Shown here piece after piece: positions 1 through 11,929 of a stretch of DNA of 64,000 bases (position 1 is its first letter; each line of letters opens with the position of its first letter). Position numbers and translations under genes: made by a program. The stretch comes from Oxytricha trifallax (Eukaryota; Ciliophora; Spirotrichea; Sporadotrichida; Oxytrichidae), in NCBI GenBank assembly GCA_000711775.1, contig ARYC01000647.1:1-64000 (forward strand), in the 5' to 3' direction. The notes below the pieces were generated by a model that saw only the letters and a list, made by a program, of their open reading frames with translations, did no database searches and was not told the origin of the DNA.

Positions 1-642
1 GTTATCTTTAATGATATTGTTTTAACTATTATATAAAATGAAGATTAGTCTTAATTGGTGTCAGAAATATATTAATAATTATATGAAAGTCATTTAAAAA
101 TTTCAATTAAATAAATATCAATAAATTAGAAAGAAAAAAGAAATAGTAGTAAATAAAAATTTAGATGAATTGTATTTTTAAATCACCTTTAAAAACAAAT
201 TATTAAAGAAAAAGGATTAAAGAAATGTATAATAATCTTGCTGGAATTTATTTAATGTTTTATTTTTTATTAAATTTAACTCATCTTTATATTGAAACAA
301 TATATATAGATAGTTAATTAATTACCATTTTGTTTTATATTAATTTTAACAGAGTCTATATATTCAAATAAATGTGAATATTTTAAATTAAAAAGATCCA
401 AACATTAGGTTGTTTTTGAAGCATTAATATGATAAATTAATTGATCTTAGTCAATATTACAATTATTAAATTATACTAAGAGTAAAATAATATCAAAATT
501 GGAAAAATGAATTATTACTAAGCAATATAAAAAAATATAATACTAAACATTAATCAGAAATGCTTGATTATAATAGAGTTACAATTGATAAATTTTCTCA
601 GTTCATTAACACCAAGCAGGAGCTATGAGTTAGCTGTGAGAA
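1..642. other. AT-rich stretch, no gene seen
   Basis: Very AT-rich and full of stops in all frames, including TGA. No repeat shared with the rest of the window was recognised. Confidence 0.5.
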
Positions 643-918
643 ATGGATATTACTAACCCTAAGTTTCGTGCTCAATAATTACAAAGGATTACTTGCTTGC
701 GGTTATTAATGGAACATTATGGTGCACACTATACAAGGATATTTAGTTGCTTCCATGTGCCAAACCATCTTCTAATGCTGTATTCTTTGGAAAAAATTGA
801 TGATATTTCATCTAAATTGGGCAAATAGGCTGGGATCATTGCCTAGAGAGGTAAAACAAATAGTAGATTTTTAATATTTTGTCAACATACCTAACAAGAT
901 ATCAGATTTTTTACATGA
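643..918 (+). CDS. unknown 91-aa protein (ciliate code)
   Basis: The frame runs from ATG 643 to TGA 916-918 with TAA/TAG read as Gln. The protein begins MDITNPKFRAQQLQRIT and has mixed, protein-like composition, including an aromatic/His-rich middle (EHYGAHYTRIFSCFHV). I do not recognise a family. The stop overlaps the start of the next ORF (ATGA at 915-918), so the two may be one gene broken by a frameshift, or two cistrons. A GTAAAA near 850 followed by TAG could also mark a short intron. At this length a TGA-free frame alone is weak evidence; the case rests on amino-acid composition. Confidence 0.4.
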
Positions 919-1490
919 GTTATGTGCCTCCAGCAAAACATAGTTCGCTTAAATATATAATAAGACCATAGAAGTTCCTATGGCATTTCTTAAGAACCTC
1001 TCGATTTTTAAAAAGAAGCATAAGAAGAAAAAATTGGCTTGGCTTTCGAATGTTAAACCAAAAAGGTACTATAGAAACAAAGGTTTTTCTATAAAAATCT
1101 AGAGTAGACTAAAGTTAAAGTATCTCTCACCAAACCATTAGTAAGACGATGGCAATTTGCTTGAAAAATGCAAGTTAGTGTATCTGTTTAATTTCCACTT
1201 AGAATAGCAAAGCGCTTAAAAGAGGTAATTATGCATTCCTTCGAAATTCAAATGTAAATAAAGTCTTTCTTCAAACTAAAAGACCACTGATAGAACAAAT
1301 GATGCAATTAATTTTAAACCGCTATAAGACTCGTAATAGAGTTAAATCCATATTGGCAAGTATCTAGCTGATTTTAATTTTGCTATGTATTTGTAGGCGA
1401 ATCTTTTTCCAACGAAATTACATATTTTCTTCAATAACACAAAAAAAATGCCCAAAGACGCTCAATAGAATTAAGAGCACAACTGTATGA
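915..1490 (+). CDS. unknown basic 191-aa protein with possible TM segment
   Basis: ATG 915 to TGA 1488-1490 is open for 192 codons with TAA/TAG as Gln. It starts MSYVPPAKHSSLKYIIRP, is rich in Arg/Lys (RFLKRSIRRKNW), and has one hydrophobic run near residues 150-162 (ILASIQLILILLCIC). It ends with a basic tail, KTLNRIKSTTV. TGG codons encode Trp normally and no internal TGA occurs. The ORF overlaps the preceding one by four bases. No family was recognised. Its neighbours are an acidic simple-sequence tract and a transposase fragment, so it may be a mobile-element or germline-limited gene. Confidence 0.5.
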
Positions 1491-1778
1491 AGGTAAGAAA
1501 AATGTTTTGAAATCGCTATCGAAGACTTGTTGTGTCATTTTGTAATGATTTTTTTATATAAAGTGAATTTTTGTTAATAATTAATTATAATAATCAAAAA
1601 TGAAATTGATCAGACGCAGAAGATGACTGTTCACTCAAATAAAATGTAATGTAAGTTACTAAAAAGGATATCTTATAATTTACTTTTTAGTGGCCCTGCA
1701 TGGTAAAACTGAGGAAGTCAACAGACAGGTGGATCACGAGGTCACACAGAGGTGAGAGCAGGGATGCAAAAAATACTC

Positions 1779-1832
1779 TGACGATGATGAAGAAGACGAT
1801 GATGATGAAGAAGATGATGAAGATGATGAAAC
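1779..1832 (+). repeat. GAT/GAA-rich simple repeat (acidic tract if translated)
   Basis: A run of GAY/GAR trinucleotides reads as an Asp/Glu tract on the plus strand. The same frame continues open to about 1930, but a TGA lies shortly upstream. It may be the remnant of an acidic protein tail or plain simple sequence. Confidence 0.5.
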
Positions 1833-1924
1833 TGTTTTTTTAGATATACATTTTCAAGAGTACTTATACTATTTTTAATTACAGCTATTTGAATTATAAT
1901 TTAAATTCAACTTATTTTAAAAAA

Positions 1925-2240
1925 ATCTTTGAATGTATAGGCAAGCTGCCATCACACAGATTCCTGAGTCTAAGATACTTTAGATTTCTCTGAACTTTAA
2001 AGAATTGTTTAGGCCCTATGTTATTTTGTATATAATCTAACCACATGCAATAATAGCACCATTTATTGTGATAGAGCGTCCTCAACTATTGATTATTTCA
2101 ATTTACATGCATTGTTTTGCCCAAATAAGATTGGGAGTCTACCACTTGCGAATGGTGGTTTCATCAATATAATAAAGGTTAAGCCACTCTGTAAGAGCCA
2201 TGCCAATCTCTATGGACTTCTAGTTCTGCTTCTCTGTTAT
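1925..2240 (-). pseudogene. IS630/Tc1-type transposase fragment (not TBE family)
   Basis: On the minus strand the frame contains LYYIDETTIRKWQTPNLIW and, further on, GRSITINGAI. These match the region around the first catalytic Asp of IS630/Tc1/mariner DDE transposases (D-E-T, Trp, then a beta-strand ending G-A-I). One in-frame TGA interrupts it, just before GRSITINGAI. No second Asp-Asn or later Glu motif follows, so this is a truncated remnant. Its sequence differs from the four TBE-like transposases in the window, so it belongs to another family. Assignment rests on motif reading only. Confidence 0.55.
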
Positions 2241-2632
2241 TGATTTTGATCATATAACTTTAATTGGTAAGAGTAATTTTAATTGGTAAAGGAAATGCCG
2301 TTCCGCAAATAGTAATTCCTCATTGTACTAGTCGGAAAAGATAAAAGCCCAAAGTGACACATGATAATTTAAGCCCTTCTCACTAAAGGCAATGCAATCA
2401 TTTCAATTAAAACTTTCTAGCTACACACATACTCTTTTTCCGCTGGACCCAGACAAGGCTTACGGTTTTTTCCCTGAATTCGCTCGCTTACTAATAATAA
2501 TTCAGAATCCATTCTTCCGCAAACATTAAAGAATCATAGAAACTGAGGATATCTGCAAACACAACTTTTGCGTGATTCCTTATGGCTATGCCAACCTCGC
2601 TTATCATATGCTAATGATCCATGTCTCAGATA
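2241..2632 (-). other. coding-like minus-strand stretch
   Basis: Pieces such as RNHAKVVFADILSFYDSL and FAEEWILNYY can be read upstream of the transposase fragment, and NYHVSLWAFIFSD in a nearby frame. They are broken by TGAs and frame changes. They could be the 5' part of the same dead element. The family is unknown. Confidence 0.3.
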
Positions 2633-2633
2633 A

Positions 2634-3441
2634 AGCGAATAAGTTGAAATAAGAGTGATCATAAATTAGAAATACAAATATACATAAAAAATGTCATTAG
2701 CATTAGTAGGTTTATTGTCTTAATTCATTGATTTTCTTCCTCTTCTTCATCAGCATCATCTTTTCTTACTGTGGTTCAAATCTTGAAAAATATTCGCATT
2801 CAGCACTTGAGCTTCTCGACGTCAAAAATATCAGAGTTAGAGATGCTGTAACTGGAAGCTCCTCCACTTCTCTCCTCAACACTGTCTTGCTGGAGATGCT
2901 GTTAGCCTTAGAGAGTCCACCATGTTTAGCCAAAATTTGAGAAATTAGAGATGTTTAATAAATTAAAATTAACAAGGTCTTAATTAATACATTTCTGATT
3001 AAAATTAATTAAGACAAGCCTATTTAAAATCCCTTATAAATTTAATCTATTAGTAACAAAATTATTCTTTGATCATTAAAACTTAAAAAGTTTTAAAATG
3101 TTAATTTTAATTTATTAAACATCTCTAATTTCTATAATTTTGGCTAAACATGGTGGACTCTCTAAGGCTAACAGCATCTCCAGCAAGACAGTGTTGAGGA
3201 GAGAAGTGGAGGAGCTTCCAGCTTCAGCATCTCTAGCATTGGTATTTTTGACGTCGAGAAGCTCAAGTACTGAATGCGAATATTTTTCAGGATTTGAACC
3301 ACAGTAAGAAAAGATGATGCTGATAAAGATGAGGAAGAAGATCGGTGAATTAAGACAATAAACCTACTAATGCTAATGACATTTTCTGTTAATATTTGTA
3401 TTTCTAATTTATGATCATTCTTATTTCAACTTATTCGCTTT
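2634..3441. repeat. giant palindrome P1 (about 800 bp)
   Basis: The left arm (about 2634-2975) and right arm (about 3100-3441) are near-perfect reverse complements. The pairing includes GCGAATAAGTTGAAATAAG at the outer edge and the higher-GC core around 2850-2920 (CTTGCTGGAGATGCTGTTAG). A short AT-rich loop separates them. The arms carry the same small ORF on opposite strands, which I read as a by-product of the palindrome rather than a gene. Confidence 0.9.
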
Positions 3442-3442
3442 T

Positions 3443-4270
3443 TCACAATAACTCTAAAGCGTTTATAGTAAAATAAGAGAGATTGTTAATTTGAAAAGAG
3501 ATTTAAGAGTAGATTCAGTCTTAGTATGCTGTGAGTTGTTGTCTTATTATCTCCATTTACAGTATTTCCATCATCACAAACCACTTTTTCTTTCTTTGTC
3601 AAACTGCCAGAAATATTCGCGTTTAGAAGGACTCTGCTTCAGCATCTCTAAGAACCACTTTAAAGTTGCTGCTGTTAAAAGCTCAGCCACAGCTAGGTTT
3701 AAGAGTGCTCTGGCCAGGATCCTTATAGATCAGGAACCTCCATTTTAATTGCTAGAATACTAATGTTTTTAAAAAGTTAATAAAATTAAATCACTCAAAT
3801 TAAAACTTTTCAAGTTTTAATGCTTAACTATATCTGATTAAACTAATAGGTTTAATCTATAGAGAAATTTTATTAGAGATGTTTTTATTAATTTTAAAAT
3901 GATATCTATTAATTAAAGCTTTGAGTGATTTAATTTTATTAACTTTTTAAAAACATTAGTATTCTAGCAATTAAAATGGAGGTTCCTGATCTATAAGGAT
4001 CCTGGCTAGAGCACTCTTAAACCTAGCTGTGGCTGAGCTTTTAACAGCAGCAACTTTAAAGTGGTCCTTAGAGATGCTGAAGCAGAGTCCTTCTAAACGC
4101 GAATATTTCTGGCAGTTTGACAAAGAAAGAAAAAGTGGTTTGTGATGATGGAAATACTGTAAATGGAGATAATAAGACAACAACTCACAGCATACTAAGA
4201 CTGAATCTACTCTTAAATCTCTTTTCAAATTAACAATCTCTCTTATTTTACTATAAACGCTTTACAATAG
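3443..4270. repeat. giant palindrome P2, adjacent to P1
   Basis: The left arm starts near AAGCGTTTATAGTAAAATAA and the right arm ends with its complement near 4262. The arms are almost identical: the same 85-codon frame appears at 3491-3748 (plus) and 3971-4228 (minus) with one residue changed. The centre, about 3790-3900, is AT-rich. It abuts P1 with almost no spacer. The ORFs in the arms are not convincing genes. Confidence 0.9.
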
Positions 4271-4477
4271 CTAGCCACTATCCCGCTTAGTTTAATGCTT
4301 TTCTTTCTTCATTAAGTTTCTTGGATGGCTTCGAGTTGTAATTACTTAACTTCTTGTTATGAAGTCTTAAAAATTAAGGCTTTTGACTACTATCGCCTCC
4401 TCGAAATCTCATAACTTTCCAGTCATGCTTCAATTCAAGTGCATTTCTTATTTATTTAACCTTCTCTTGTTGTCATT
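4185..4477 (-). CDS. unknown basic coding fragment
   Basis: The minus-strand frame reads QQEKVKQIRNALELKHDW then KVMRFRGGDSSQKPQFLRL and KKLNEERKALNQAGQWLA, with TAA/TAG as Gln, ending at TGA 4185-4187 inside the arm of palindrome P2. The composition looks like a real charged protein. The 5' side is bounded by a TGA at about 4478. An AT-rich spacer separates it from another charged minus-strand frame at 4702-4851, so both may be pieces of one interrupted gene. No family was recognised. Confidence 0.35.
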
Positions 4478-4701
4478 TCGAAGAATAATAATAGATTTTA
4501 TTAGTAAAATACAATTCCAAATCGATATAATTTTACAATAAGATAGTGTTTTTACGATCTTGTATAAATATTTTCCAGATTAGATATTGACTTAAGGTAA
4601 AATAAACTATGAGAATTTAATTAAAATGGTCATAATTGCTAGAATTGTAATTCATAATAAGCTGGTTTTCCTACTCCTTGTTCTTGATTGTTGCCTTTTC
4701 C

Positions 4702-4851
4702 TCATTTTAGTAATCTGACTTTCTCTCTTGTTCTTTTCTATTGAGTTTCATCTTATTCAATGCTTTTGTTTGAGTTTATTTGCTCTTTTCTCATTTTTAG
4801 GGATTCTTTGTCTATAATGAGCTTTAGAAATTGTGATCTCTATCTTTGCAT
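4702..4851 (-). CDS. short charged ORF, possible 5' piece of the preceding fragment
   Basis: ATG 4851 to TGA 4702 on the minus strand reads MQRQRSQFLKLIIDKESLK and continues Lys/Gln-rich for 49 residues. A different frame over the same DNA also stays open and charged, so the true frame is uncertain. Confidence 0.25.
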
Positions 4852-4899
4852 TCATACGCTTTTTCTTTAATTTTATTATTTATTATCTATTTTATAGGG

Positions 4900-7139
4900 A
4901 AATATATGATTTTTAAATTAAATTAAACAGTTTTATGGGATTTTAAATATTAGTTTTTCTTTAGCTATAAAAACTATAATCATACATTAATATGAAGTGT
5001 TAGTCTAATATGTAAGTAATTCAATTGAATAGAGGATGATGGAAAGGTTAAGAGATTCGAAAGGTAGTTATTGCAGTTAAAGATTTTTTTAAACTTACTT
5101 ATTAAAGAGATATCTTATTGGTAAGATATGTTTAATACTCAGACTTATTTAGAAAAAGCATTTATGATGAAAAGATTTCATTAATTCAGGATAGTAAAAA
5201 GTGGTATTAATTTAGAATACACGTGACTCATATCATATATCTTATGTTTATAATAAATAGCAGATTAAAAGATATAGGATATTGTTTCGAAATTACTCAT
5301 AAATTAGAGCAGATTCTCCAGAATGAATTGAAAGTTATATCGCTGGCTTAAACTTATTGAGGGCAACTAGAAATCCTCAAGGAAAATGGCAGTATCAACA
5401 CTTGCGAGAATTCATGATAATTTTATGCTATTATATTTGGCATTATTTTCACCAAAGTAATCAAGGAATATCTAAGAATTGTTGTTTGTAGCATGAATAT
5501 TATATTCTTAAAATAAATATTACAAAAAATGAAACACTTAAAAATAAGATTGATCATTTGTAAGTTAATAGAATGGCATTACTCTTAAATAAATTTGAAT
5601 CTTAATTATATTGAGTAGACCTTGATTAAGATGATGTAAACTCCTCATTGAATGTTCTCGAAACATAGTCATTATTCAAAATGTCCACATTTACTAAACG
5701 AATTATATTTTAATAGGAAATAGAATATTTGGAACATTATTTATACATTTTGAATGATTAATATAGCAAATAAACCAAAGCATTTATAATAAACTGAAAT
5801 ATTGTTTGTATATTCCTTATGTTCTTTTATTACTATTAAGTGGAGTAGCAATACCAATGTCAGGAAATGCGAATAATTTATTTAAGTTAAAATATGGATT
5901 TTTATGGTCCATTATGAATGTGTTTTGGATCTTTTTGTTATACTTAGCATATGTATTTGTGTGCATATTTATAATTTATTAAAGCTTTCTTCACACTTCA
6001 AATGATTTTGCAATAGAGATTTAAACAATTTATTAGTTTATCACTCATTAAGTATTTTTCATACAAACTTCGGGGAAATTTAAATCATTATCACACCCAA
6101 ATTATATCCTTTTGTAACTCAATCTATCTGCTTCTAAAAATGAATATGTTAAATATTTACCTGCTTCTTTAATTTGTTAACCTTTTTATATTTAAAGTGC
6201 TTGTTCCTTAAGCTTCTTCAATCTAGAGTCAATGATAGTTTAAAGACAACTCATTGAATTGCTTGTTTCTTAATGAGGTAACTGTGACTTGAAGACTGCA
6301 TAGTAATTTAGAGGTTTTTTAGGAGAGCCATTGGCATAGGCAGCATCACTCGATCTGGTGAAATTGCTTAAACTCTGTCAGCATTTGTCATTTACTTGAC
6401 TCATAAGAATTCCAAGATTACACTAACCTATAGCAGACAATATACCAAAATGAGATTCTATTTATAATTACTATCAATTGAATTCAAACACAAACATGAA
6501 ATGCTGTGGTTTAATAACAGTATAGGGTATTCTATAAAGAAATGCAATTTTTTAGGTTAATTAAAGAATTAATCATGTAATAGATACTAATTGGCTAGTA
6601 AAGATATAATTCAATTTTAAGCATTCTAAAGAAATTAAATCTATTTGTATAAGAAACATTTTAATTTAAATTTATTTAATTGCAAAAATAATATGATTTA
6701 TTTCAAATCAATATAAAACAATTATAATATCTTATCTTTAGATTCAAAGATTGACACAATTATACAAACTGTCAAAGTTTCCCATCAAAAAAGAAAGAAG
6801 AAAACGATTATAGGTATAAATGGCAAAGTAGCAGAAGAGGAAGAAAGGGATGAAAATGTGGCGAAATATAAACCAAATAAAACCCATTTATAAATGTTAA
6901 AAAAGTGACAAAAGGTAGTATTCAATTTTTAATAAAATAGCACAATTTTTTATTAATGTTTATTATTATATTATTTAGTTTACAACGAACTAAAACAATT
7001 AACTGTGAAAATAGATACTTTCAATCAAACAGAAACTAATAAACCCTGTTACATGAATAAACGGTATTTAATCAGAACATTAAACCTGACATCTATAAAT
7101 GACGACCTTCCTTATACAATAATAAAATCCTAGTTCATA
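4900..7139. other. AT-rich stretch, no gene recognised
   Basis: No frame showed convincing protein composition. Polyadenine-rich and AT-rich sequence alternates with unremarkable unique sequence. Small interrupted coding pieces cannot be excluded. Confidence 0.35.
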
Positions 7140-7149
7140 AGAAATGCAC

Positions 7150-8130
7150 AACAAGTACGAATGGAATCCAGTGGTAACAACACTGAGCCAGTACTACCAG
7201 CTGGGAGTCCACCAGGCATGAAAATAGGGGAATAGGAGAGTGGAGTTATTGACATAGTTATCTTCGATTATCATACCATTTAAAGCATCAACATCACAAG
7301 GCTGTCATAGAGCATCAGTGGCTTTGTAGAGCCCAACTATAAGGTGACCATCTCTTGCAAGACCAACAATACTTATTATTCTTTAGGAATTGGGGAGGAT
7401 GGTGTAGGCATTTGTCAAGTAGTCCTTGGTACATACCGAGTTAGAAGAGTATGATGAGTCAACTCCATTTGCGCAGAGACTGATAGTATAGACGCAAGGA
7501 CTGGAAAATAAAATGTGATTGAAAGTCTTGTATTCTCTGCTTCCTAAACATTTATCAACTTCTACTCTCTTGGCATCTGAGACTACTATCTTTGGTGCGA
7601 AGAAGTCATAGTGGACCTTTGAAGTGCAAGAGTGGATGGGAACTTCATTGGTTGAGATGCTAACGAGTGCAGCGTGCACGGTAAACTGCTTTAGAATTCC
7701 TCTGTCTCCTTATTTGTAAGTGGACTCCATCTTTAATGAAGCCTTTTAGATAGTTGATGAATGCAAAAAGGCGCCCTACAAAGCAAGATTGAGGAAAGCG
7801 CACAGTCCAGAGAGGAAAAGGCAGCAGACTAGAGAGATTCGCAGGTTTAAAATTAATTTTATCAACGATACTATCAAGTAAATGTGCTAAGGGTGCTTGC
7901 TAATGGCATAGGATGATCACCGTAAATAAAGATGCTCACTTATCTCTGCCCTGCGACACTTGTCTAAGTCGGAGATTCCATCTCTGCAGGCAATTAAATA
8001 GAGAATCGAGTGATGCCCTTGTGATCCCCCAATAAAAGTTCCTTCCATGATTCGTTTGCAATACTAGTTTATCAAAAATGCCGAAGATGCCTAATGCCAA
8101 GACGAGCCTCCAGCTGATGAAAAAGTCAAG
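7150..8130 (-). pseudogene. YHYH-like secreted protein, decayed copy A
   Basis: Read on the minus strand, the C-terminal half runs through KIVVSDAKRVEVDKCLGSRE, PCVYTISLCANGVDSS, YTILPNSQRI and SIVGLARDGHLIVGLY, ending ATDAL-[TGA]-QPCDVDALNG. The order (NEVP-x-H, a Cys-spaced middle, GxARDGHxIxGxY, WxPCDVDxCNG) resembles YHYH-domain proteins. The TGA stands where copy D at 42.3 kb has Trp (TGG). A separate N-terminal piece near 7985-7920 begins MESPTQTSVAGQ in another frame and ends in GDHPMP. Frameshifts and TGAs make it a pseudogene. Four related copies or fragments occur in the window. Family assignment is from remembered motif order, not a search. Confidence 0.55.
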
Positions 8131-8994
8131 TGAGGTAGAGAAACGCGTAAATGGGGTGTTTTTGAGAATTTAGGGCCATATAAGCGCGAGAGAAGAGACG
8201 ATGACGATGGTAACTATAGAAGAGGAGCAGTGGTGGCTGCGGTGAGTGCAGAGGTAGTAGCGATGGCTTAAAAGGATAACACGAAGATGGTAAGTGTCTT
8301 TGAGGTAAACCACAAAGAGATATATCCGAGAAGTGATAATACTTCGCCGATGAAGATTATGGTTTAAACCCCTAGGAGCCAATCCACAATAAGATTGGTA
8401 GAAAAATAATCAAGATGGAAGACTTGAGCCCATAATTGATGTAAGAACAGACCTATCAGCACTTCAAAAGCAAAAAATAAATATGATGATGTTAGAGTAG
8501 ATCAAAACGAAAGTTTGAAATTAAAGCATAAAATGTAAGTAAAACTCTGTATCATTTTAGTAATATTCGGGGTTTGTTTTTATAGTAATCTTTCAACATA
8601 TAATAACTCAATCTATAATTTTTAATGAAAATTTTTATTCAGCAAATTTCACATTCTTTTACTATTTAATTTTGATAAATATAACAGATAAAAATTAACT
8701 TGAAATCTTATATAATCTTTATCATACTGTATATTAATATTTTTTTTAAGAAATAAATATGCTAACAATAATTTAAATTAATTGCTATTTCGATTAATCA
8801 ATTAATTATTTGTTTTCAATGATAGTAAAATAATGAATCACTCAGGATATACTTAGTTTTTTATTAACTAGTTGAAACAACTCAAAGAAACAATTATAAA
8901 TTACTCTAAAAGTTCTTTTTTAATAGTTTAAATAGTCTAATATAAATATGCCTATTACAAATTAATTAATAAAATATAATATTATAAAATATAC

Positions 8995-9642
8995 AAATGT
9001 TGGGGGGGGGCAACACCTGAACCAGTAACTTTTTTTCATATTTCTACCCTTCTTAAAACCCTGTAAATACATGACTAAGGTCAATTAAGGACTAAAGAAT
9101 CTTAATTAATCGCTAAAATTTACCCTAGACTACTCCCTCGGGTCGAAAAAATCAAGTTTATTTATAAATTTATCATGTAAATATTCAGTTAATTTAAAGA
9201 TTTTTATTAAAATATTTTTTTTATTTTTTCTTGATTTTTGATTAATATAAGTTAGATACATTTCAATTCTATCCTTTTGAGGTATGCATAAAATGATATG
9301 GTGGATGGTAAATTTTATTATGGATATGGTATACCACTCTATCATTTTATGCATACCTCAAAAGGATAGAATTGAAATGTATTTAACTTATATTAATCAA
9401 AAATCAAGAAAAAATAAAAAAATATTTTGAAAAAAATCTTTAAATTAACTGAATATTTACATGATAAATTTATAAATAAACTTGATTTTTTCGACCCGAG
9501 GGAGTAGTCTAGGGTAAATTTTAGCGATTAATTAAGATTCTTTAGTCCTTAATTGACCTTAGTCATGTATTTACAGGGTTTTAAGAAGGGTAGAAATATG
9601 AAAAAAAGTTACTGGTTCAGGTGTTGCCCCCCCCCCAAATGT
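8995..9642. mobile_element. palindromic element P3 with G9/C9 ends and 7-bp target duplication
   Basis: Nine G at 9002-9010 and nine C at 9627-9635 bound two arms of about 300 bp that are near-perfect reverse complements (for example CAACACCTGAACCAGTAAC inside both ends). The heptamer AAATGTT flanks both sides (8995-9001 and 9636-9642), as expected for a target-site duplication. It has no transposase, so it would be a non-autonomous foldback element. The small ORF 9130-9354 comes from the palindrome and the family is not known to me. Confidence 0.85.
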
Positions 9643-10539
9643 TTATAAATGCGAAGTTAGCTTTCTATAAAGCAATTAAATAATAGTTAACCAGCTAATT
9701 AGGTACGTATGCATGCAAATCAATAGACAGTGCATATACTTTCATCAGGGTCTTCCTTACTAACAAAATACTAGAAGCACCATCAGTAAAAGCTGTGCAT
9801 TCAGATAGATTTGTCATTTGCTACTCTGCTTGTTGATATCAGCTTAGTCTCATAGAATTCCAATAAATCCAGAGTTGCTTCTTAAATAACAAACTTGCCT
9901 GGAAATTGCAGGGACATTAAATATATATGATTAAACTATATATTATAAGTATGTCAGGGTCGTAGTGATCAATGTGAAGTTAACGACTTGACTAAGTTTG
10001 TATCTGGTAGAGTTCACCAAATATGGCGATGTCAAGTTTGCCCGATAAAGAATATTCAAAATTAGCTGGACTTAACTACTATTCTATCATGTTGTAAGAC
10101 TGGATAAATCTACTAAAATTCAATTCCATAAAGTTCTATTATTATTAGTTAATAAAATATATTCAAATTATTCCTATCAAGTGATAAAGTAGCTATTAAA
10201 TTTAGTTAGTTTTGTATTGATAATCAAACTAGCAGCATGTTATCTCGGTCAAAACAATGGCAACTTAAACTAATTTGTTTAAATATTAATTAAATTTAAT
10301 AATTACTTATATATAATTAATTAATATCTTATTGAAAAATTAAAATGAACTTGCATTAAAGTAATGTCTGTAAAATATAGTAAACAGCAAGTTTACTTGA
10401 ATTCTAAAATACAGGGTAGTCATCTCATAGTCATGAATAACTAATATCACCAAGCTATACTGCTTTTTAAATTGATATACAATACTCTTTATTTAATTAT
10501 ATTATTTTATAATTGCATTGATAGAAGAGAATTGAAATA
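9643..10539. other. mostly AT-rich, with a remnant of palindrome family P6
   Basis: Around 10045-10072 the string ATTCAAAATTAGCTGGACTT matches the arms of the P6 palindromes at 19.7 and 24.5 kb, so a decayed fragment lies here. Nothing else was recognised. Confidence 0.45.
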
Positions 10540-10830
10540 GGAATCATCTCCATGCAGGTTAACAGCAAGTAAGCATGGGAGTTATTCTCGTAAGTGTCAG
10601 TTTTGGTAGAGCACTCCTCCACTAGTTGCTTTAAGAGACTGAGCTTGAGAAGCAATTCCAGGCAATTATGACATCTTCATGGTCTTCCAAAGGAGCCACT
10701 TGGTTTTCATGACATCGTTATAAGGAGAGAAGAATCGCCTAGTTTTGATTTGCTTTATTGTCCCTGACGATCTTAACAGATTTGTCGTGGATCTTCCTCA
10801 TGAACTCTGCTGCTTTTGTATCATTCAGTT
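10540..10830 (-). pseudogene. unknown coding remnant
   Basis: The minus strand reads LNDTKAAEFMRKIHDKSVKI followed by VRDNKANQNQA, then ENQVAPLEDHEDVIIAWNCF after a TGA, then KQLVEECSTKTDTYENNSHA after a frame change. Each piece looks like protein, but the frame breaks at least twice. No family was recognised. It may be a degraded gene or pieces separated by eliminated DNA. Confidence 0.35.
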
Positions 10831-11929
10831 ACCAAATTAATTATTATAATATATATTAAATAATTTTAAAGTAAGTTGAGTTGAGTTTAACTAGGATTAT
10901 AATTGTTTATATATTAACTAATTAAACATCTAGACTAACATTCAATGTCCAACTTTTTCTCAAACTATCATTAGACTGAATTAGACACTGGGCTTTCAAA
11001 AATAGGTACATAAAACCGTTCCTTGAATAAGCGCCGATACTTAATCTTTGTAAATGTAGTAGTTATAGAGTTAACATGCTTATTCCCTATTTAAATATTT
11101 AAATATTTCTATATTTTAATAATTATTTGTTATATTATATCTATAATCATGTAAACAGTTTTATTGAACTATCATTTGTTTTCAACTGACTTCATTCAGA
11201 TCACTTAATGGTGCATATGCGGAGAGCACTTACTAGCTAAAACTTGAATTCGTTCTTAAGCTTCTTGATGTGGAATCCGACTGGAAAGTAGATGCAACTT
11301 TGCTCTGTTAAGTGTTTATACAAAGTCTCATCTATTTGCTGTGCAGGTTTAATGAAAAGCTTATCATGTAAAAATTTACAGAATGTTTTTATAAATAACT
11401 ATATAAGGCATTCTAATATTTCAAATAATTACTGATACTTAAATTCGCTATGATATCTGATATATTCATAAACTATTGTTACTTTATCAGTAATTGAATA
11501 GATTTCAATTTCATAGGACTAATACAGCAACTACTAACACTGCTTTGACAACAACTTCTACAACTTAACCAGCACGATCTTCTTCTTATCTTGTTAGATT
11601 TATAAATTATTGGGCTTCATACAGATGTAGTAGTATTAAAAACTAAGTAAAGAGATTACAAATACATTATACTTTATTAAAATTAAATATAAATAAAAGA
11701 ATAAAATCAATGGAGATAGGGTGGTTGTTATTTTAAATTCAAATTTAAATTAGTTTAATATTTTATTATTATAGACTGATTTGGTAGCTTTTTATTATAA
11801 CAACAAGAGTACGCTTATTATTCAGATATATATATATATATTATATATAGGGCCTTAATCAAAAAACAAAAAGCACCAAATTTTAATCAGTGATGTATAA
11901 GTTTATTACTCCTAATTATATTATATTCC
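10831..11929. other. AT-rich stretch, no gene seen
   Basis: Contains a short TA dinucleotide run near 11828-11850. No repeat family or coding stretch was recognised. Confidence 0.45.

Noticed and set aside
3491-4228. Two near-identical 85-codon ORFs on opposite strands
   Set aside because: They are the two arms of palindrome P2; no start context or family supports a gene.
9130-9354. 74-codon minus-strand ORF
   Set aside because: Lies in one arm of palindrome P3; AT-driven composition and no family.
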